Assembly (NCBI RefSeq): GCF_964275005.1
Contig: NC_092696.1
Coordinates: forward strand, 29,285,953 to 29,349,952
Reading direction: 5' to 3'
Source: Diadema setosum
Lineage: Eukaryota > Echinodermata > Echinoidea > Diadematoida > Diadematidae
Length of the DNA: 64,000 nt
Shown here: positions 50,296-62,900 of the stretch, in pieces
Layout of the letters: every line of letters begins with the position of its first letter
Position numbering within the stretch: the stretch's first letter is position 1
Program-made: the position numbers and the translations under genes
The notes under the pieces: generated by a model
Databases searched by the model: none
What the model was told of the DNA's origin: nothing
The model's input: the letters and a program-made list of their open reading frames with translations, nothing else

Positions 50296-53200
50296 TATAT
50301 ATATATATAAAACAAGCACTCGCTAGGATTACACATTTAATTATTCACACCAAGATCACACAAAACAAGTTTGCTTTTTGTTTTTTGTTTTTCTCTACAA
50401 GATCACTTTTAATACAGAAAGATGAACAAAAACACATACACCATATACTTCCCTACAAGTATTCAGAATTCTATCCAGATATACATGCAAAGTCTGTCCT
50501 ACGTATGACGTCACCCTGAAGAATTCTACATCGGCTTTATATTGTACATACATCATTCTATAAAGAGTAAGTATGATAGAAAAGATGAAATAAAGTGCCT
50601 CTGTAAAAAAATTTGTTGAAAAAAAATATTGAAAAATCCTTAGAAATGTGTAAAATGGAAAGACAGTGAAATCATGAAAAAAAGGTTCAGCCAAAAGTCT
50701 TCAAAGTTCAGAAAAAAAAGAGCACCTACAAAATAATCATGCCTCTGGTATACAGTGCATCAACTCCTCAGTAGAGGGCGCTATGACACTTTCTGACCCT
50801 CATAAGCATGTTTAAAGAATCAAATGGGATACCAGGATGCCCCATTTCTCTTCTTCTTCTTCTTCTCTTTGTGTTTTTTTTTTCTTTTCTTTTTTACAGG
50901 TACAGTAAATGTGATTCTTCGTCTATTATGGAAGGTACACCTACGACATACACATACAGTAATAGCAACTATACAATATAAACATTAGAAAAAAACTACA
51001 GCTCAATGAATATAGTGAAAAATAAGTAGCACAAAAAAAAAAAAAATACACAATACAGCCTCTTTGTATATTTCTGTGATATGTATTAGACAGTTCCTGA
51101 TAGCCTCTCTGTGTCTTTAAAACTCTCCTTTTAATATTTTGTAACTTTTCCTGAAAACTGTGCAATGGCAACGAGGCAAGTGCTAAGCTGTCCCTGAAGA
51201 TACAAACACCTTGTTCGGTGAAGTAAGATACGATTTCAGGTTGGAAAAACTTGAAAACCTTGACAATAACATCGGTAATGTGAATTGCATAATGTGATAA
51301 ATTTAACAAGGGGGGGGGGGGGGGCGCTATTCTAGAAGGCCTGAATAACTTGGCCAGATAGCTATACTTTTAAAAGGATTATTTCAAACATTGTATCGCT
51401 TCAGATACGGTCAACAAAGTACCACAGGGGACAGTTAGCATAACAAGAAGTTGGGCAGATATCACAAGAAAAATGAAACAAATATTATTGGGCTGTATTA
51501 TATCCCTTCTTTAATAAATTGGTAACAATCACATATTTGTTTCTGTTGAGTGGAGGCAGCATAAACTTGAAAAATATCGACACTTTTGTAGGGACTGTGG
51601 GCCAGTGCTTAGCACAGAAATGCTTTGCATCATAACTTCGGGGGAATGATATGGATTTCTACCAGTAGCTGCGGTTGAAACAAAAACACAGAACAACACC
51701 AGGAAAAGAAGATTGAATATATCAATCACCCTGTCAAATAACTTGTCATACATAAAAACAGAAAGAAACATAAGCAAGAATTTTGTTCTTATTCCATAAA
51801 AGGTGAATAATTTTAGTGTTTTGTGTTGAAGGTGATGGAAGCTATTGCCTTCTATGTGCATAAAAAAACATTTGTCATCTCACAGTACGCCGATGGCATG
51901 GACATTTGTCTGTACCATCACACACAAACATTCATGACATCACATCCATGGGTTGCATGTATGTGCGTGTGTGTAACAGGGAAGTGAGATAGATTGGCAC
52001 TTTAAGCTTCAGCAAGATGGTAGCTGCATCAAAACAACAAGGTTCTCTTACTAAACACAGTAAAGGTAATCCAAACATTTCAATTAAACAAACAAAAAAA
52101 AAAGATACCCCCAAAATCAACTCAAACCAACTAACCGAAATGTGCCCACATTCCTGTTATCAAATGCATAAAACAATCAAACAAATAGCCCTATTTGTTC
52201 ACACTTTGTTTCAAACTTTTTTTTTTTTGTGCACACTTGTTGAAAAATCCCGCGGTATTGAAACTGGTGATCCATTACTTATGCTTTAGTTCCATCCCTT
52301 ATGGAGCAGTAGAGGCACATAGAAAACACAAGGCCCATGACCTGAGGACAAAAATTGGAAGAAAAAGAGAGAACGAAATGGTTACCATGACAACCAGTAC
52401 TGAAAGGACGGACTAACAAGCAAGTCATACTCATTCGCACTAAATTTTCATGCAGGAAATCATTGTGGGAGCGCTGCGTCAGAAAGAAAAACTGAAAACA
52501 AAACATGATCAATCCAGGCATGGGAATTCAAACCTGTACAGGAATTCAAAAAAAAAAAAAATAATTAAAAACAAGCAAAAGCAAAAACAGAACATAAAAG
52601 GAAATACAGAGATATAACATAAAACTTAAAGGCAATGCAATAAATCTATTTTCCAGAAGAACAGCTACACTATAGAACATCTAGTAACATGCAGCAGCTG
52701 AGACACAGAATGTTTCAGGACTAATCACAAATACCTATTGCTTGTATTGGCAGACTGAGAAAGATTATCACAGCTTGTGCCAAAGTACATAATATTGTCC
52801 TTTATGCCAGTACAAAGAGATGCATGAGATTAAATCATTATTCAAAACTTTCCCTGCTAAAAAAAAAAGATGCGCTTCATCGCATTCATTCCCGGGGATA
52901 CTTTAATGATATCTGGGAGCTGAACTGAGTGAACACAGAACATTATTTTGGAATAATTTGTACATCCAATGTTTATTCTTATATATATCTCATTTTGAGG
53001 TGTGTGTGTGGGTTTTTATTTTTTTAATTCTAATGAGTAAATCTTTGGACTCTGTCAATATTTTCAAAACAAACTTTAAAAAATGTCAAAATATTGCCTC
53101 CTGTTTCAAATATAAAATCTCTCCAAGGCAGGGAAATATCAAAGACACATATCAAACAGGGCAGGGGCATAACAAGGTGTATATACAGCAAGCAATCTGT

Positions 53201-53351
53201 CTTCAGGAGCTAGATGGTATATGGAGATTGGTTCTTGTACAGCGAAGATGATACAAAGACAGATAGTTTACGATAAGCCATGTGTGGTTGTGCCAAATAT
53301 GATGGTTTCATGTTTATGTTTAGTTTTTCGTTTTTGCTTCTCACTCTTTAT

Positions 53352-53357
53352 CTTTTT

Positions 53358-53412
<55 letters not shown>

Positions 53413-53416
53413 TTCT
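53352..53416. repeat. (TTTA)n microsatellite
   Basis: About 15 TTTA units followed by TATG units. Confidence 0.92.
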
Positions 53417-54364
53417 TTTATGTATGTATGTATGCATGTATGTGTTTATTATTATTATTTTTTTTTTTTGGGGGGGGGGTGTGACTTCTACAGAAAATTG
53501 AACAAAACATTCAGGGTGTTTGAAGTTTTGGATAGGCACTGCATGACAATGGACAGTACTGTAAATCAAGATGTATTCGCGACATGAAATTTTTGTGAAT
53601 CGGAGCCAACGACCTTTCAAGAATTGCTACTGGCATTCAGGGCACATACTTGCCATAGGCAAGAAGTTTTGCATTCATTTGAATTTTGCAAATCCGGGCT
53701 CTCGCAAAATGAGCAAAATTAAAATGCCTGGGAACGTTTCTAGCTTTACAGTATATGACATTTCTACTCATTTCCATTTCATTTACTTATTAATTGGTAT
53801 GTTTTTATAAAGAACAAAAATAGAACAAACAAACATTCATTCAGAGGTATCACACATAACATGCATCATAATCTACTGACAGTCAAATCTATTCTGTTCA
53901 AAAGAAAAAGGGGGTGGGGAAAAAACAATCAACCACTGGTTGCATCTAAGAAGAAGAACATAAATGGGTTGCACATGCTCACTTTGTAGTGCATTTCTCA
54001 ACACTTGGGGAATGTCCACATACAAAATTAAGTCATCTTAACTGCAAGCAGACAAACCGAAAACAATAACAGCATTGCTATATCACACTCGCAATTTCAC
54101 TGTAAAAACATAAGGGCATAATCTGAACTACCCCCCCCCCCCCCATAGAAAAATAAACATTAACCCGTCGAAGACTACAACTCTTTGTAGTCTCAAGTAT
54201 ACTGTGGCAGGTGTCTTTATGGGGAATGTGCATTGTAGGCAAAATCAGCCCATCCTCAATGGGTTAAAACTCAGATTCCTGGATGAAAATGTTCTACAAG
54301 CTTTTAATGTTTCTATATGGAAGTCAGTGGATTGTTTTTTAACAATTGGCTATAGGAATCTGCA

Positions 54365-54537
54365 TTCAGGTGTGAGTTTCTTCAATTTGTTTCCCTCTAC
54401 AAATTAGATTTGTTAAGATCTCAACTGCTGATCTGTAAATTTTTTCCATGACATGTTTGTTAATTTACAGATCAGCAGTTGAGATCTTAACAAATTTAAT
54501 TTGTAGAGGGAAACAATTGAAGAAACTTACACCTGAA
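54365..54537. repeat. Long palindrome, about 77-bp arms
   Basis: Arms 54365-54441 and 54462-54537 are reverse complements with about four differences, around a 20-base loop. They include CTCAACTGCTGATCTGTAAAT and TTTGTTTCCCTCTACAAATT. Confidence 0.92.
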
Positions 54538-54949
54538 CCTTCACCCTTCTGAATAATATCTTTCTTTCAGGAATATGCATTGTTTTAAAAAAGACTAAAC
54601 ACTACCTTCTTCCCTCCCTTTTTACTTTAAAATTTCCTCCATTTTTAAAATTTCCTCCATTTTTACTTTTAAATTTACTCTAAAACTTTAAAAGTCCCAT
54701 ATGATGCAGAGCAAACATCTTTGAGGGAGTGCATTGCACAGATTCTGAAACCGAAAATGTTTTAAAATTGCCAATTACTGTTTTCCTTTAATAAGCTGTT
54801 TTACAGCACTGATTTTGAAATTGTGAAGCCACAAGACACATAGACAGGCGACAATGATCAGGAAAATGTTTTCTGATTTTTAAGTCTTTTACAAGTTTAT
54901 GCGGTTGTATCTGACACATACTGGCGATAATTGTTGATATCATTATCTG

Positions 54950-55087
54950 ACCTACTTTTATATCTGACCTACTTTTACATGTATATCTGACCTACTTTTA
55001 TATCTCTGAGCTCACTTTCTTGTTGCAATTTCACAAGAAAGTGAGCTTTTATATCTCTGAGCTCACTTTCTTGTGAAATTGCAACAA
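54950..55087. repeat. Direct repeats joined to a 27-bp perfect palindrome
   Basis: TATCTGACCTACTTTTA occurs three times from 54943 to 55004. It is followed by arms 55020-55046 and 55061-55087, exact reverse complements containing GCAATTTCACAAGAAAGTGA. A third GAGCTCACTTTCTTGT lies at 55007. Confidence 0.85.
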
Positions 55088-55809
55088 CTTGATTGCGTAT
55101 GCATCCTTTCCATATATGAGATTTTCTGCAACTGCATGAATTCTTCAGTACAAATATATATATTTTTTTTCCTGCGATGCACAATTCATACTTTTTTTTT
55201 CCCCTCAACTTTTCAAATGGCCCCCTCCCCCCACTCTCTTAAAAGTGGTATTGTAACTCCTCATTATAATCACCATTTTTATTCCCTTACAATGAGTCAA
55301 AATGCTTTAAATAATGATATAATTTACAGAAAAGAACAAAATCCTTTTCCCCAGACTGAATATCAAAGGGAATGGTGTCAACTGCATTTTTTAGCTTCTG
55401 ATATCACCCCTACCACTGATATAGTACAGTCCAATATCTGGCTATATCCAGGCAATACAAAACTGCCATATCTCCTGAGAGTATCAGTTTCCTTTTTTGA
55501 TATCTTTTGTTTTGAGTTGTTGAGGAAGAAGACCTACCCCAGAAGGCAGTTTTGCTTGACAGTATTTCTTTATCCTTTGTTTTATACTGATAACAATAAT
55601 ATCAAATCAGAAAAGAAAGATCATACAAAGAAAACAAAAATACAATCATGGACATGCACAGGCAAGAATCAGGCGGAACAATACAACAGCATGACACGGG
55701 CAGGGCGGGGGTGCAGCAGTGTTGTCTGGATTGAGGGACTGACATACGCAGGAGTATTTGACGGGGATTGCTTGGCGGAGAAACGGGGCGAAGAAGGAGG
55801 ACTAGCTAC

Positions 55810-55863
55810 TCATTCCCCTTTGACTTGGATGTAGAGGAGCAGCGAAAAGATCATTCCGAAAAT
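55810..55863 (-). CDS. Tetraspanin A alternative terminal exon 6b
   Basis: A second terminal exon for gene A. It reads IFGMIFSLLLYIQVKGE then TGA, directly after a CTCGCAG acceptor preceded by about 60 nt of nearly pure pyrimidine. It would join exon 5 in phase 0, exactly like exon 6a. It matches 6a at IFGMI, then at S, L, Y and KG, with mostly synonymous or conservative differences, so the two look like an exon duplication kept under protein constraint. The tails differ: 6b has YIQV, which fits a Y-x-x-hydrophobic pattern although it lies very close to the membrane. It could instead be the surviving last exon of a lost third tandem copy. A possible AATAAA on the minus strand is at 55278-55283. 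Confidence 0.8.
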   Translation of the reverse strand: MFGMIFSLLLYIQVKGE

Positions 55864-55939
55864 CTGCGAGGACGAGACGGGAGGGGTATGCATGAAGAGA
55901 AAACGGAGAGGGAGGGGAGGAGAAGGAAAAGGAGCAAAA

Positions 55940-56150
55940 CATTGTTTAGGTGAGGTTCGATGCATGGTACTCTCTAGCCGTGGTCCGCGAACACGGGACG
56001 AGCCGGGCCGTGTCTCCAACTCGTGAGGGGCTGTGGGACAGTCGACCGCCGTGTGGGGATCGTGTGAGCTGCAGCCGCTATAGGAGACATTACTTCACTA
56101 CTGCACTGAAGTCACGTCGCGCATGAATGCACGCCGTTCACATCCTGTTC
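55940..56150. promoter_or_regulatory. CpG-rich island between exons 6a and 6b
   Basis: Local CpG-rich sequence (for example CCGCGAACACGGGACGAGCC and GTCACGTCGCGCATG) in otherwise AT-rich DNA. It lies within the interval that separates the two terminal exons. It could be an alternative promoter, an RNA-processing control region or a relic. On the minus strand an open frame from 56019 runs into exon 6b. Confidence 0.3.
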
Positions 56151-56945
56151 TCGCCTCACTCAGCCACAAACACTCGAATGTCCCCGGGCAATTTTGCACA
56201 GTCACAAATTTAGTTTTAATCACTGGCAAAATTGTAGTTCATTGAATTGGTAATTGCAATCAATTTTGGGATTTAAAAAAATGAATTATTTTCTTCTTTC
56301 ATCTGTCAAAGTTGAATCCAAGAGCTGAATTCCAAGACAGGAACTATGGACAGTGATGTCATCTGCTTATACAAATTTACCGTCAATCAAGTACTCTGCC
56401 ACCCATGATTCTAATTGTATCTGTGGCTTACTTGTCATGTGAATAAATGTCCCCAAAAGTCCCCCCCCCCCCCACCTCCCACCCAACATTTTTGTGCTAA
56501 ATTAAACATGATCATCAAATTTAATTACAATAAGTCTCTGTTATCTGATATGAAAGTGTCACTTTGTTTAAATCCAACTAGCTGGCAGCTCACATTTCCC
56601 CCAAGAGCCACAAACTCTTGCATCACCTGCATCATGTACAAGGCAGCGGCACGTCAGTCCCTCGGTGGTGTGAGCTATGGTGTCTCTAAATACTACAAGC
56701 CAAACCCTGCAGCCTTGCTCCTTAGGATCAGCCGCTTCTTCTCTGTCATACCGAGAGCTATAACTACTTCAGCGGGGGGGAAAAACCTTACAAGCGCAGC
56801 CCATCATTCTATTTGTGCATCTAAGTGCTGAGGGGGGTTAAAGAAAATGAGGGGATTCATCCACAATCGACAATTACTTTTGTTCTTTTTTGCGCTTGCT
56901 TTGTTTTTAGGGGTAGTCGTGACGACTGCCGTCTCATGCAGCGAG

Positions 56946-56996
56946 TTACCCCTTGGTGCTTAGGTACAGGATCATAGATAGGATCATTCCAAATAT
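56946..56996 (-). CDS. Tetraspanin A terminal exon 6a
   Basis: After a long pyrimidine tract and TTTACAG acceptor, the exon reads IFGMILSMILYLSTKG then TAA. It joins in phase 0 to exon 5, which ends GIAFGLIQ, and completes membrane segment 4. The IFGMI core is what TM4 of CD9-type tetraspanins shows at this place. The cytoplasmic tail is very short. It lies 1.56 kb downstream of exon 5 and 1.08 kb upstream of the alternative exon 6b. Confidence 0.9.
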   Translation of the reverse strand: MFGMILSMILYLSTKG

Positions 56997-59900
56997 CTGT
57001 AAAGGGGGGAGGGGAAGAAGGGTCGATGCGACGGTTACGGAGGGGGAGAATTTGTGATACAACAACCACTGCCGGGATGATACTCATGTGAAAACAAATC
57101 TGACACCAGGGCAAATTATACACACCATTACCTCATAGTCATTGAGGCTCAGAGACACATACATGGAATTCAGCTCTACATTTAACCCCACTCCCCACCT
57201 CCTGGGGGAAAAAAAAAATGTTCTGGTGAAAATGACCTCTCTATATAAACTCCTTTCTGATAAATGTTACTGGTCAAATTGGTGGCTGCATTGCACGTCC
57301 ATGAAAACTCAAGGATAACCCACCGCCCGCGGAATGTCAGATAGGTTGTACATAAAAGCTACAGTGATTTCAAGTTCTGGCTGAGAAGCGGTTCACATAA
57401 AGATGTAGACTGGGAGAAAAAACTAATTGCAGAGGTGTCCAAACTCCAATTCCGAAGGTATCTGTAATTTGTTACTATACTTCAGTGAGAGTAACAGATC
57501 ATCAACACCGTGTACATGACTGGGTTATTTTTAGATGTCTTGCCACAAGAAAAATATGCTTCCCAAGACAATATGCTCTTATAAAGCAAGGAAAATCACA
57601 TAAAAGAAAACACACACGCACGCATAAACAAATACTTGTACAAGAAGGCACACTAATAAAGCTGTGAGGAAAAAAAAATAGCAGCAATGTCATCATTAAT
57701 TTCAACCTGTTGTAGAAAACAAAACATTAGTTACATGTATAGTATTTGCAACAACAGAACACATCACACCCACACACATTTCCCTGTTTATAGTTAAACA
57801 TGGAATAACATTTTGACATCATTATTTTCAAACCCTAAAATCACAGGAACACAGAAAAATGGAAAAAAAAACAAGATAATGAAATCAAATACATGGCAGA
57901 AAAGACAACATATATTCATATTGAAGAGAGTTGCTTTGAGGGACTAGCTGTTTTGACATTACTTGGGTGTTTGTTCATCGGTTTTCGAGTATATGTATAA
58001 GGCAATCTTTAGAGAAAGTAAAGTGCACGTGAGTAGAAGGCACACTGTAAAGTATGATTGCTCGAACATTTTTCATACCCATGGAAATTCCTGGCAATAT
58101 CAAACCTTTTTTTTTTCAGACCATTTGACCATTTTCCACTGTCTAGTATTTACAGACCTAAAATCGCAGAACCAACCTATTTTAGTTTGTTAAAGGTGGA
58201 AACGAGATATGGTTTGAAAACACTCCAAGCCTGAAAAGAGGCTAAATTGGCTTTTTAACATTACAGGACCAGAGCCCATCTCCTCTACACGTTCAATTCA
58301 GTTCAATTCATTTATATTCAATAGAATTCAATTATATTCAATAGAATTCAAATATATATTCAATGAAATTCAATTCAAAGTGAAAGCGGTTTATAAGCAT
58401 TCGGTCTGGAACAGACCCTAAATTGGTATAGTGTTTATACAGAACCAGTTTATCTTGTCTGTGAAGTGGAAAATTAAAGTAGTTTGGAAGCATGAAGTCT
58501 GGAACTGAGGCTAACTGGGGCGTGGCGGGGTAAGGATGAGGTAATAAGGGGCATACCTGGATGAGACCGAATGCAATGCCGATGGCTCCGACGATGTAGA
58601 TGTTGTCCCTCAGTTGCATGGTCAGCTTTTGCTTGCAGCCCTGCAGGTGACAATGATGCAGAGGCGAAGTGAATAAACAAAGCAAAAGTAAGAGCACGAT
58701 ACTCAACCTTTATACATGTTTGCATGTAAGATGTGTAGTCATAAATCAATGCAGTAATGAATAATGAAGAGGTGATCTTTAAAAGATTGATGGTCACAAA
58801 CTAAAAACACACAAATCTGACTGACAGTGAATCAAAAATTTATCAGAATTAGAAACAAAGGTACATGGTGAGAAGTGGATTTGAACCTGTGACCTCTACC
58901 AGTAAGTCCATGTAAACTCAACCTACTTATGTGTCTCTCTTAAAGGCACATAGTCCCGGTAGTGTAGAGGGCGCTGATAATGATACTGCTGATCACCATT
59001 AGCATTGATAGGAAGATTGCCGAAGTTGAACTGTCATTAAGAGTAAAGCGCGTGGGTGTTGCTAAGTAACATTGCCTTCGTTGTCTTCTCTGCCCATCAC
59101 GCAGTCTGTAGTAATGCCAGGGTGCGTGCATATAGTGTTTCTTATCATGACATCACAAAAGAAGTTTGCTAAAGCTGTCATCCCCTCCGCTGAATCATGA
59201 GCCGAACTGTGATCGGACCATTGACTACAGTGGATCGGACTTCTTCGGACTCGGGGAAGTTGGTCACAGCGTGAGCGCTAAAGAGGAATCGATAGCGTAG
59301 GTCTCTATATGAAAATTGCGCCGTGCGCCCGCGTATGCATTTGACTAAACCACCGGGACCATGTGCCTTTAACCTACCCTCTTCTTCCTTTTTACTCTTG
59401 CTCCCTACCAACCCCACCCCCTTCTCCTTTCTACTTACACTATCCCACGGCATGCCACCCCTCGAGGCGCACATGTCGGTGTATTCCTTGCAGCAGGAGT
59501 CTGGGTAAGCGGCGCCGGGGGCCAGCGTCACGTTGACACGCATCCAGTCCATGGAGCCGTTGACTCCGCAGCACTTGAGCTGGAGAGGTAAAGAAATCGG
59601 AAGAAGGACGAACAATTCGTTAGTTTGTGACCGCAGAGGACACACATGTAGATATCAACAACAAACAAACAATCACTTTAACAATTATGATATTTTCAGT
59701 GTTGACACTGTTCCACCAGCATTGCCAGGGGTGCATTCATACACCTGGGTCAAGAGGGACATTGTGGGTAAGAAAATCTTGTCTGAGAATGTAAGCACTG
59801 GGCGGGCATCAATCTCGGGTCCTTCGATTGGGAGTTCGGTGTCTTCTCCACTATGCTACAGTACCTTAACACTTAAAAGGACTTCCTTTGGGTAATGCTG

Positions 59901-62900
59901 CTATCCACCAAAGGGGAGCAGGAAACCGGGCGGGGCTAAGTTAACGTACCTCAGACTGGAGGACATCCCAAGCCTTGGTGATGGACTGCGACCTGTTGTA
60001 GGAGGACATGCCTTCCGTCAGGTCCTTGACGACGAAATCCTCGACCTGGTTCCTGTAGGTGAAGGCGAGGGCGCCAGCCACGATTTCAAGGATGAGGATC
60101 AGCAGCAGCAGGAAGAAGAACTGGAGGAGACAGACAAACAAACAAACAAACAAACAAAAGTATGAGAGACACAAATCAATATCTCCTGCTAGAAAGGAAA
60201 AAAAAAACCCAAATATGTATATATAGTGCACTCAGGTTACAACAAACACAGATATAACAAAATTCTCATTACAACATAGTAAAATTTCAGGTCCCCAAAT
60301 TATCATCTATTTCATGTATCTTTATATACTACTTTAATACTGTTCTGCTATATTATAGCAACATTTCTATATTTCTAATTTTTTGTTTTAACACCGAGTT
60401 GGAACCAACAATCTGTGCCTCTTTGAATGCCTTTAAATCATGTGATACAGTGCATAGAGATTTGCATAATGAATAGAGTACGGAAATGTGAAATCACTGT
60501 CATGGAAACTGGTTTTAAACAACCTCACACGTACAGCCCGAATACCTATGAACACAAGGGTTGCTAAACCACACTCAACAAAAGACTGCGACATCATCAC
60601 TTTAATAGATGCTCTCTATAGAAATCGTAAGAACTGTCAGAAAGACAGCTACATGCACACAACACCTGGCCCCGTAAAAGAGCGCATAATGATTTGCACT
60701 TCATCGTTTTCATTCTCAACTCTTTGGCGCATCATAGCTCTTAATAGGAAAGCGCCCTCTGGTGTTCCCCCTCATTCATGGGGTGCCAACGCAGATGTTG
60801 TTTTATCCGATGATTTCTCTGGCAAATGTCAAACAGTTGATAACCTTTCAGATGATGTGTGAAGCCATGCACTTGGCACAGATTCAGACCTGTCTTCAGT
60901 AGGACAGAAACATGGGGGGGGGGGGTGGGGGTGAGGGCTTGTTATTGTTGTTGTTGTTGTTGTGAGGGCAGTCTGATAAAGTACCATTTTGTGTATTAAT
61001 AAGATTCTCCTGCAGGTACCACTTTACACTATACCAAACATCAGCACACAGAGCTGAATCACACATAAGTTTGGGTGAGATTTTTCCATGACGCTTAAAG
61101 GTCCTGTTTACCTTTGGGAGCCGTGATTAAAATTTTTTTTCAAGATATGACATTTAATGCAAATGTGTAGGTCTGTTGTTCCACAAAACATCTTTTCCTA
61201 TTAAATTTTTTGCGATAAAGCCTAAAATATATGGAGATATCTGTATTTTTCTCAATAAACCATAATTGTAGACAGTTTAGTCTGGAAACATTTTTATCAT
61301 ACATTGTAACTATTGTTCTCATTTTGTATAATTAACAATACTAAACATCGATTTTACCAATTTTAATTTTTTACAGTGGTTGTTTCTATTTCTAACTTAC
61401 ATTTTAGAACTATTTTGAAGCACTAATGCTGGGTTTTTGCTTCATCTGCAAATGGTAAATTATGCCTTTAATAACACAACACCTACATGAAAACACCAGC
61501 AAACAGAGCTGATAGAAGGATAATTTTGAGGATTTCTCAAGTGACACACTACAACTGCACAAATCATTACTACACAGAGATCCTGGCCTTAACCCTTAGC
61601 ACCTCAAGTTCTCCCAGCCCCCATGATTATGATCAGCTTTTGGCGTGGGGACGGGGTGGACTCACCACGAGCAGCATGCAGGCATTCTCCTTGACGGCAC
61701 CGCAGCATCCGAGGAAGCCGACGATGAGGACGATGACTCCGCACGCGATCAGGAGGTTGCCTGCGCTGAGGAAGGGAAAGCTGGGGAGGATCTGAGCGAA
61801 GTCGCCATCGACGACGTTGACGTAGATGCCGACTGCCAAAACGACGATGCCGCAGACCTGGAAAAAAGCAGACGAAAAAAAAAAAATCATATAATGCATG
61901 CCAAAGAATTGATAATTTCTCCTTTTAATGCTCACTGGTAGTATCATACTGTGAAACAGAAAACAGTTATTCCACCACTGACATTGAGTACAAGATTTTT
62001 GAAAGAAAAATGTCATCAAGAGTAGTATATGTAGTTGATTCAGTAAATGCAGAAAGACTATGACTTTAGTGAAAGGTTGGAAGAAAAGAATGCAGTGTGC
62101 TCATAAAAGATATGATGAGTTTGTTCGCAAAAACCGATAAGTCCATATTTGCCAAATGGAGATATTTGCGATCAAAGGTCAAGAAAAATAAAGAGAATAA
62201 TAAGAAAATTCTTGCTTCTTTTGACCATAACTTCAAAAATGTACCTTTATATGTAGTGACCAATATATCATTACAAGGTATTGTTTTGTACTTTATGACA
62301 GAGACCGTAGTTCAAAATCTTCAAAAATGGACTTATCGGTTTTTGCAAACAAACTCTTCATATAATCTATGAAGATTAATGTTTCCCTTGAGAATTGAGA
62401 CTGCCCTTTAAACATTACTCTCTCAAAAAACACACCATAAAAACAAAAACAAAAACAAAACTGCATGAGAGCTGTTCTGCAGAAATTAGCAAAATTTCAC
62501 AATTTCATATCTTCCCTCATTTTTGTCCAATGGGGATGCATGAAATTTTTACTGCTCTACGTGTAAGACTCTACTCTTTCCCATCAGACTAAACTGGAAT
62601 TTCTCTTCTTTCAGACACCTTGTAAAATCTATGACTAACATATCTAAAGATATATGATAGTTTAATGACCCCCTAAAAATAATAAAAACAAATATCAAAA
62701 CCAAAGTAAAATCTCTGCACCATTTGCTTCATAAATGCTGCTCGTGGCGTAGTATTGGTGAAGATGAGGATTGGGCTTTTAACTTTCTGTGAGATACCAA
62801 TACACCGCTTGTGAAATACCACAGAGCATTACCATTCTAAGAGGAATTCAGAGCTTATAGACTGAAAATCGGTTTTGGAATGGCTGCGACATCCAAGAAC

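Larger units (their letters stand above)
50296..55809 (-). other. MITE-poor stretch, possible long 3' UTR of tetraspanin A (6b form)
   Basis: Downstream of exon 6b the sequence is AT-rich and unique-looking over about 5.5 kb. Apart from palindromes at 54.4 and 55.0 kb and the ATTT array it lacks the repeat families seen elsewhere. An AATAAA on the minus strand lies at 55278-55283, so a short UTR is equally possible. No other coding exon is supported; the 253-codon plus-strand frame at 55073 is not gene-like. Confidence 0.35.

Noticed and set aside
55073-55834. 253-codon plus-strand open frame
   Set aside because: Composition is AT-driven, no domain is visible, and it runs antisense through the end of exon 6b, so it is most likely chance.
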